From a virus, in IMG/VR virus record IMGVR_UViG_3300035698_006647, positions 1-57,957 of that record: a DNA stretch of 57,957 nt, one strand, 5' to 3'. The stretch's first letter is position 1. The number at the start of each line of letters is the position of its first letter. The notes below the pieces were generated by a model, which saw only the letters and a list, made by a program, of their open reading frames with translations, was not told where the DNA came from and ran no database searches. The position numbers and the translations under genes are program-made. Positions 53,793 through 57,957 of the stretch are shown one piece after another.

Positions 53793-54005
53793 TTAAGATT
53801 TGTTAGATTTTGATTGATAATCCTTGAGTTTCTGTGTAGCTTCTTCAAGTGTGTCCGCAACAAAATTAAGACCATCAGCAGGAAAGAAGAATCTTCGTCC
53901 GGTTGCCTTTGTTGGTGTAGTTGTTGGGACGTCTTTAGTTTTCAGTGAATCTGAACTTTTGAAGTCTGTGTTTCCGATTTGCTTATTGTTATATTTGTCT
54001 TGCAT
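53793..54005 (-). CDS. small virion-region protein (70 aa)
   Basis: Polar, with an internal basic patch (TKATGRRFFFPADG) and a helical C-terminus (TLEEATQKLKDYQ). First gene after the promoter and leader hairpin at 54021-54098. Role unknown. Confidence 0.5.
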   Translation of the reverse strand: MQDKYNNKQIGNTDFKSSDSLKTKDVPTTTPTKATGRRFFFPADGLNFVADTLEEATQKLKDYQSKSNKS

Positions 54006-54020
54006 AATTGAGTTGTTATC

Positions 54021-54077
54021 AAAAAAAGGCGACCCCGCATTAGTGTTTGCGGAGAAGCCCTCATTTAAGCGGTCACC
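54021..54077 (-). terminator. leader hairpin/attenuator before the tail-tube operon
   Basis: On the minus strand GGTGACC (54077-54071) pairs with GGTCGCC (54034-54028), with an inner CCGC/GCGG stem, followed by seven T (54027-54021). It lies between the TATAAT at 54098-54093 and the gene at 54005, so it could end upstream transcription partly or attenuate the downstream genes. Confidence 0.65.
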
Positions 54078-54092
54078 ACTTTTAATATGTTA

Positions 54093-54098
54093 ATTATA
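54093..54098 (-). promoter_or_regulatory. extended -10 promoter for the tail genes
   Basis: Minus strand reads ATGTTATAATT: TG-T-TATAAT with TATAAT at 54098-54093. Same extended -10 form as at 39850 and 42739. No clear -35. Confidence 0.5.
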
Positions 54099-54116
54099 AC
54101 ATACTGGTGCACTCTG

Positions 54117-54566
54117 CTACGTATTTTGGTTAGAGACGAACACCACACACCGTAAGTTGATTTCTGCTACCCTAAAGACACCAGCATCCCTTTCCTCGTA
54201 TGCCCATATGGATGGTAGAGGTTCAACTATTATGTCAGTCATTCCAGACACACCATCCAGTGACCCCCTATTGCTGAACATATGCATGACTTCCCAATAT
54301 GCCTTACCCATGTTCTTTTCTACGTCTTCTGCAGCGTCAGGATCATTCATCGGTATGTAAAGCATGACCTGAAATACAAAGGTCATCCTATCTACCTTAC
54401 TTGAGTTATACAGAGCTTCGTTGGAGGATATGCTTACTACAGCGGATGGGCTACCTTGAAATACAGACGGCTGGTGGAAGAATGCTTCCTGTATTGAGGT
54501 CTCGTCAGCCTCAATCTTGTCAAGTATTGCCTGTCGCAGGTTGTTGAATTGGTTGATGTCGTACAT
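54117..54566 (-). CDS. tail terminator/completion-like protein (149 aa)
   Basis: N-terminal helix (INQFNNLRQAILDKIEADET) and beta segments (FVFQVMLYIPMNDPD, GVFRVAEINLRCVVFV), the shape of gpU-like tail terminators. Its position between head-tail connectors and the tail tube fits. Identity by context. Confidence 0.55.
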   Translation of the reverse strand: MYDINQFNNLRQAILDKIEADETSIQEAFFHQPSVFQGSPSAVVSISSNEALYNSSKVDRMTFVFQVMLYIPMNDPDAAEDVEKNMGKAYWEVMHMFSNRGSLDGVSGMTDIIVEPLPSIWAYEERDAGVFRVAEINLRCVVFVSNQNT

Positions 54567-54569
54567 GAT

Positions 54570-55028
54570 CTATAATTTATCAATAATGTTGTCCATTGCC
54601 TTTTTTAACTGGGTGTTAGCGTAGCTTTCACTACCTTCAACTGCATTAGTGAAGAACGGCTGTGCTTTGGTACCAGGGTGGTTGACCCGCTTAGCAAAGA
54701 TCCAACGCCCGTCTTTTTGGAATGCGAGCATCTTCTTTCTACGAGGTACAATCACGTGAGGTCTCGTGCCTTGGTCCACAAACACACCGTAGGAGGAGTT
54801 TACCATAACCTTAAAACCGTTCCCACCGTGCGGCCTGTATTGAATGCTCTGTCTTAGACTTCCACCTCCTGCATATTTTCCTACCGGTGCAGCCTTGATG
54901 GCATCTGAAGTTACTTTAATTGCAACCTTCTCTAGTGCGTGCCCATACTCCTTTGCAGCAATCGTAGGAGCCTTACGAAAGATCTTTTCGAGTAGGTCAC
55001 CGTTCTCTATATGCAGGCTTACTTCCAT
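54570..55028 (-). CDS. HK97 gp10-like head-tail connector (152 aa)
   Basis: KVAIKVTSDAIKAAPVGKYAGGGSLRQS and YGVFVDQGTRPHVIVPRRKK match the HK97-gp10 family (AP..TG.LR.S and G..pH.I.p motifs), with PFFTNAVEG at the C-terminus. It joins head and tail. It overlaps the upstream gene by 10 nt. Confidence 0.75.
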   Translation of the reverse strand: MEVSLHIENGDLLEKIFRKAPTIAAKEYGHALEKVAIKVTSDAIKAAPVGKYAGGGSLRQSIQYRPHGGNGFKVMVNSSYGVFVDQGTRPHVIVPRRKKMLAFQKDGRWIFAKRVNHPGTKAQPFFTNAVEGSESYANTQLKKAMDNIIDKL

Positions 55029-55339
55029 GCCCGTATACTTAGTTCCATGTGTGGGTTGCGGCTAAACGTGTATGACTCCACTCCACCGACTCTGTATTCG
55101 TCTGTGCCATCTACTGTGACTCTATCACCTTCCTTAATGTCTGCAACTGGGCAAACCATTAGCCAGCTTTTACCGAATCCGTCTTGTATGTCTTGAATAA
55201 CTGATGCATCAACAGGCTGGACATGACAAGGAAACGATTCAAGTAATGCACCGAACGTTTTCTTGATAGTTGACCCTTCCACAAACCCTTCTCGGGCAGT
55301 AGTGGCTGTCTGGTTGTACATCTTGTTGATTCCACCCAT
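55019..55339 (-). CDS. head closure/adaptor-like protein (106 aa)
   Basis: Compact beta-rich protein (SFPCHVQPVDASVIQDIQDG, IKEGDRVTVDGTDEYRVGGV) as in head-tail stoppers. Overlap with the gp10-like gene is usual for this gene pair. Assigned from context and fold pattern. Confidence 0.6.
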   Translation of the reverse strand: MGGINKMYNQTATTAREGFVEGSTIKKTFGALLESFPCHVQPVDASVIQDIQDGFGKSWLMVCPVADIKEGDRVTVDGTDEYRVGGVESYTFSRNPHMELSIRAWK

Positions 55340-55340
55340 G

Positions 55341-55904
55341 TTAACGTAGTCTTCGATAGCTTTTAATAGTTGCCATTGCTCCTACAAAGTCCCTTCGCTT
55401 GTCTTCCGATATAAATGTTACACTGTAACGACCTATGCTTTCACTCCTAACCTCACCGTCTGTAAAGTTAGTTGACGAGTTAACCACTCCAGCTACCAGT
55501 ATGGATACAGCAACCGTTATGTTCGTAGGTAGTGTAACATAGGCCCCTTTGAGGCCGGTGACTGAAATGTTTTGCATGTCCTTTGGAAATGGTACTACTC
55601 TTGTAAGTTTCCAGGTGTATGGCTTGTTAGTTGGGTAGAAAAAGATGTCAGTTAGATATGACGTCTCACCTATCAGCACCTCAGTGATGGTGGCAAAATC
55701 ATCAATCATTAGCGAATCCTGTCCTGACCCATCGTACTTAAGTGTGGTCTCAGCGTCATCTGCAAGTAGCTGACGGTCGGCTAGTCGGTCTACCTCATCT
55801 TCTACTGATGCAATCCAGATATCAAGCTGGTCATTGAAAGATGCATCGATATCTGTCTGCATGTATGCTTCGACATCTGCTTTTGTTGTGTATCCTCGTG
55901 CCAT
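55341..55904 (-). CDS. head-tail connector, gp6-like (187 aa)
   Basis: TKADVEAYMQTDIDASFNDQ, IASVEDEVDRLADRQLL and DDFATITEVLIGE follow the helical-plus-beta pattern of phage connector proteins (HK97 gp6/SPP1 gp15-like). Ends one base before the adaptor gene. First of the connector cluster in transcription order. Confidence 0.65.
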   Translation of the reverse strand: MARGYTTKADVEAYMQTDIDASFNDQLDIWIASVEDEVDRLADRQLLADDAETTLKYDGSGQDSLMIDDFATITEVLIGETSYLTDIFFYPTNKPYTWKLTRVVPFPKDMQNISVTGLKGAYVTLPTNITVAVSILVAGVVNSSTNFTDGEVRSESIGRYSVTFISEDKRRDFVGAMATIKSYRRLR

Positions 55905-55916
55905 AGTAAGTTATTG

Positions 55917-56204
55917 TTATTTTACCTTTGCAAGTGCAACTAGGATCTGCCCAGTTACTAGGTTGCTCGCGTCAGGTGCTGCTTCACATGCTTCTTTAGC
56001 TAGTGCTAGGTCAGCCTCGTCAATGTCAACTTCATCCTGTGTAGCAAACTTCTGCCCAAGTGTAAAGCACTTGACTTTGTCATCGTGCCTGAAGTTAGAT
56101 AGGAACGCTGCTACTAGTGAACCCAGTGTGATTACTGTTCCATCTTCTGAACGAACAGGTTGTCCTGAGTAAGTAAGGATTGGTGATGCTGTATTGATTT
56201 TCAT
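55917..56204 (-). CDS. small virion-region protein (95 aa)
   Basis: Contains SPILTYSGQPVRSEDGTVITLGSLVAAFLSN and an acidic helix (VDIDEADLALAKEACEAAP); only parts quoted. Between connectors and decoration-like genes. Function unknown; common in phage structural clusters. Confidence 0.5.
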   Translation of the reverse strand: MKINTASPILTYSGQPVRSEDGTVITLGSLVAAFLSNFRHDDKVKCFTLGQKFATQDEVDIDEADLALAKEACEAAPDASNLVTGQILVALAKVK

Positions 56205-56254
56205 AATAGTGTGTTTGTTATTATTGTCCTTGTTAATGATTCTATTATAACATA

Positions 56255-56581
56255 CTAAGCCCAGACACTTGCCGATGAGAAGTCCACTATGATTTTATAC
56301 TTCACAGTACCTGCAATGTTTGTTGCAATAAGTAAGTCACCGTCGTTGCCTAGTCCTGACCCGTCAGACACCCATAGCACAGAAGCACCTACTGCAGGTT
56401 TTGCAGGGTCACCACTGGTAGATAGGATAGGCAACACTTCTGCTACCCTAAGTAGATCTTCTCTTTTTTGTTTCCGCGTTACCAGCGATGAGTTTACACT
56501 GACACACACAAACTCGTCTTGACTAGACACGTCTGCGTCAGCGATGTACCCCAACTCTGATATTTTCTTTGATTCCGCCAT
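56255..56581 (-). CDS. virion-region protein (108 aa)
   Basis: N-terminal KKISELGYIADADVSSQDEF and a beta C-terminal half (ILSTSGDPAKPAVGASVLWV, GTVKYKIIVDFSSASVW), as in phage decoration or fibre-associated proteins. Family unknown. Confidence 0.5.
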   Translation of the reverse strand: MAESKKISELGYIADADVSSQDEFVCVSVNSSLVTRKQKREDLLRVAEVLPILSTSGDPAKPAVGASVLWVSDGSGLGNDGDLLIATNIAGTVKYKIIVDFSSASVWA

Positions 56582-56582
56582 A

Positions 56583-56903
56583 TTATAGTGTTATATCACC
56601 TCCTGTTTCTAGTAATAGTGTTTCTCCTGTCTCTACAAGCAGTTCTGGACAATATACAGGCCTCTTAAGCAACGTCACCCTTCTAACAAGTGAAGAAGGT
56701 TGTGCTGTCAGAGGTGTGGTCTGTTTTTCAAGAAAGGATGATTGTGCTGTAACTACTGAGTCTTTTCTGTATAAGTAAGTGTTATCACAGTCAGACGTAC
56801 CTATGTAGTATGACATACCTAGTATGCTAAAACCACTGTTACTAATACGTCTCAGGTTAGTTGTTGCGTATGCAGTTGTTCCGAATGATGCTGCTCCGAA
56901 CAT
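56583..56903 (-). CDS. virion-region protein (106 aa)
   Basis: Ser/Thr-rich, ends LLVETGETLLLETGGDITL, a repeat-like tail found at the ends of small phage structural proteins. One base before the next gene. Function unknown. Confidence 0.45.
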   Translation of the reverse strand: MFGAASFGTTAYATTNLRRISNSGFSILGMSYYIGTSDCDNTYLYRKDSVVTAQSSFLEKQTTPLTAQPSSLVRRVTLLKRPVYCPELLVETGETLLLETGGDITL

Positions 56904-56959
56904 GTGATAGTTGATTAGTTAATAGCCGCCCTCCTTGTTTGCTGCCTCTTAAGACAGAG

Positions 56960-57160
56960 TTACTTCTTAAACCTCCAGAAGTGGACCATCAGTGTGGAAA
57001 AGAATCCAATCATGATGGTAAACCCTACAACAGGATCGTCAGTTAGGAACGTGTGGAACCACTCTGATATTGTTGCGCCTTCCCCTAGCGACAGCACAGT
57101 GTCCACTCCAAAGATCAATGCAATTACACCAAGTATTGTTGTGCCTGTGTATTTTTTCAT
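56960..57160 (-). CDS. small membrane protein (66 aa)
   Basis: Two hydrophobic stretches (GTTILGVIALIFGVDTVLSL and VVGFTIMIGFFSTLMVHF) with a short polar linker. In the virion block; may be a membrane-associated assembly or lysis-related protein. Confidence 0.45.
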   Translation of the reverse strand: MKKYTGTTILGVIALIFGVDTVLSLGEGATISEWFHTFLTDDPVVGFTIMIGFFSTLMVHFWRFKK

Positions 57161-57162
57161 AC

Positions 57163-57453
57163 CTATTCCATAAGTGCGTCAAACGCTTCAGCCGTCTCCT
57201 TCACTGCTGAATTCTTTGCTTGCTTTAGGAAGGCCTCTTTTGCTCGTTGCTTGAACGCTCTTTTTTCTTCTGTTCGGATATGATCTTCTGGAAGAACTGG
57301 GTTGTCAATAAGTTCAATTGTCCCATCTTCTGCACTTACATCTTGCACCTTTGCACTATACCCGTAAGCGTGTGTTGCAAGTATTGTCAATCCTCCTGCG
57401 TCAATAAATGCCTGCGGTACATCGAAGTCTATGCTCATTTTTACTGTTTCCAT
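57163..57453 (-). CDS. hypothetical protein (96 aa)
   Basis: N-terminal beta segment (VKMSIDFDVPQAFIDAGGLT) and a basic helical C-terminus (TEEKRAFKQRAKEAFLKQ). Two bases before the membrane protein gene. Function unknown. Confidence 0.5.
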   Translation of the reverse strand: METVKMSIDFDVPQAFIDAGGLTILATHAYGYSAKVQDVSAEDGTIELIDNPVLPEDHIRTEEKRAFKQRAKEAFLKQAKNSAVKETAEAFDALME

Positions 57454-57477
57454 AATTTTATTAGTTAGTTAGTAGGA

Positions 57478-57957
57478 TTATACGAAAGCTATTTCGTGTT
57501 CTGATCCAGCACCATCTTGAAAGTAGAGTTTATTGTCAGTCTTGGTGTAGATTTTTCCATAGTTAGTGTCAGCGGTTGGTGTGGCTCTTTCTTTTAGGGT
57601 AAGAAGCCCTGATTCAATAGATAGACCATCCATATTCGCTGTGGGAGTAAGTCCGATTCCTACATTTCCATCAGCGTTAATTCTCATTCTTTCTAACCTG
57701 TCTGTTACAAATCCTAGAGTATTAGAACCAATTCCTCCTGGTACGTATAAACCAACCTCAGAGCTACTTGTTTTGTCTAAAGTTAGTGAAGGAGAAACAG
57801 CCGTTCCTGCATTTGTCGTAATTAACCTATCCATTGATACTCCCGAGTTACTCGCACTTAGAACTTCGGTATCATTTGGAGATGCTAAGTGGAATCCTCC
57901 TGAGTTATCCACATACATCTTGTATGTGGAAGCTTCATTGTATCCATCGAGGAATAA
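57478..57957 (-). CDS. tail fibre-like protein, C-terminal part (open at window end)
   Basis: The frame is open from the last base of the window; FLDGYNEASTYKMYVDNSGG shows that the ATG at 57918 is internal. The sequence is typical of phage fibres and structural repeats: MRINADGNVGIGLTPTAN, LTLKERATPTADTNYGKIYT and KLYFQDGAGSEHEIAF. Start lies outside the window. Confidence 0.65.
   Translation of the reverse strand, partial: LFLDGYNEASTYKMYVDNSGGFHLASPNDTEVLSASNSGVSMDRLITTNAGTAVSPSLTLDKTSSSEVGLYVPGGIGSNTLGFVTDRLERMRINADGNVGIGLTPTANMDGLSIESGLLTLKERATPTADTNYGKIYTKTDNKLYFQDGAGSEHEIAFV

Noticed and set aside
1-57957. TGA recoding (as Trp or Gly)
   Set aside because: Long enzymes (polymerase, primase, tape measure) are uninterrupted under the standard code, and TGA is used as a stop in several places.
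1-57957. CRISPR array, insertion sequence, integrase or attachment site
   Set aside because: No regularly spaced direct repeats, no transposase or integrase ORF, and no paired att-like repeats at a tRNA were seen.

Overview
The window is part of the genome of a long-tailed double-stranded DNA phage. It carries a tape-measure gene preceded by a G/GT frameshift pair, a tail-tube protein, head-tail connectors, holins and endolysins, plus a complete T4/T7-style replication set. The host cannot be named. Almost no start codon has a Shine-Dalgarno sequence; starts sit in A/T-rich contexts. Three genes begin exactly six bases after a TATAAT box, so their mRNAs are probably leaderless. That fits a host that relies on SD-independent initiation (Bacteroidota and some Patescibacteria do), but this is inference only. 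TAA and TAG serve as nearly all stops; TGA is rare and mostly in ATGA overlaps or very small ORFs. The code looks standard.

Layout. Positions 1-5800 (+ strand) hold small accessory genes, a structured RNA leader and an anchored lysozyme-like gene that appears to need a -1 frameshift. Positions 5970-28600 (+) are replication, repair and nucleotide metabolism: an IF-1-like protein, RNA ligase and polynucleotide kinase/phosphatase (tRNA repair), SNF2-like helicase, primase-helicase, a probable annealing protein with a RecB-like nuclease, SSB, a dimeric dUTPase-fold enzyme, a thymidylate-synthase-fold enzyme with the dCMP-type Asp, ExoX-like exonuclease, family B DNA polymerase, dNMP kinase, methyltransferase, glycosyltransferase-like protein, HNH and PD-(D/E)XK nucleases, cytidylyltransferase and RuvC. 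Positions 29100-42980 (+) form an RNA island: a Ro60 homologue followed at once by a tRNA-mimicking RNA, 22 tRNAs covering every amino acid except Cys, several large structured RNAs, and scattered genes (Fic, RecA, HNH, pyrimidine-dimer glycosylase, NrdB, glutaredoxin). A bidirectional terminator at about 43040-43080 separates this from the convergent minus-strand late block (43093-57957), read right to left: fibre fragment, connectors, tail terminator, tail tube, G/GT, tape measure, tail hub, fibre, holins, endolysins. Capsid and packaging genes lie outside the window.

How it fits together. Plus-strand transcription is organised by about ten copies of one promoter module (GTTGTTAACAGG, then TGTACA, then about 17 nt, then TATAAT); none was seen in the late block. 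The strongest theme is protection and replacement of translation components: RNA ligase plus kinase/phosphatase, a near-complete tRNA set including tRNAs with inverted T-loop identities, a T-armless tRNA-like RNA, IF-1, and Ro60 with a Y-RNA-like partner. A second theme is possible cytosine modification (dUTPase/dCTPase fold, dCMP hydroxymethylase-like enzyme, dNMP kinase, glycosyltransferase-like protein), parallel to T4 gp56, gp42, gp1 and the glucosyltransferases.

Limits: all family calls come from reading motifs by eye; no database search, covariance model or folding program was run.
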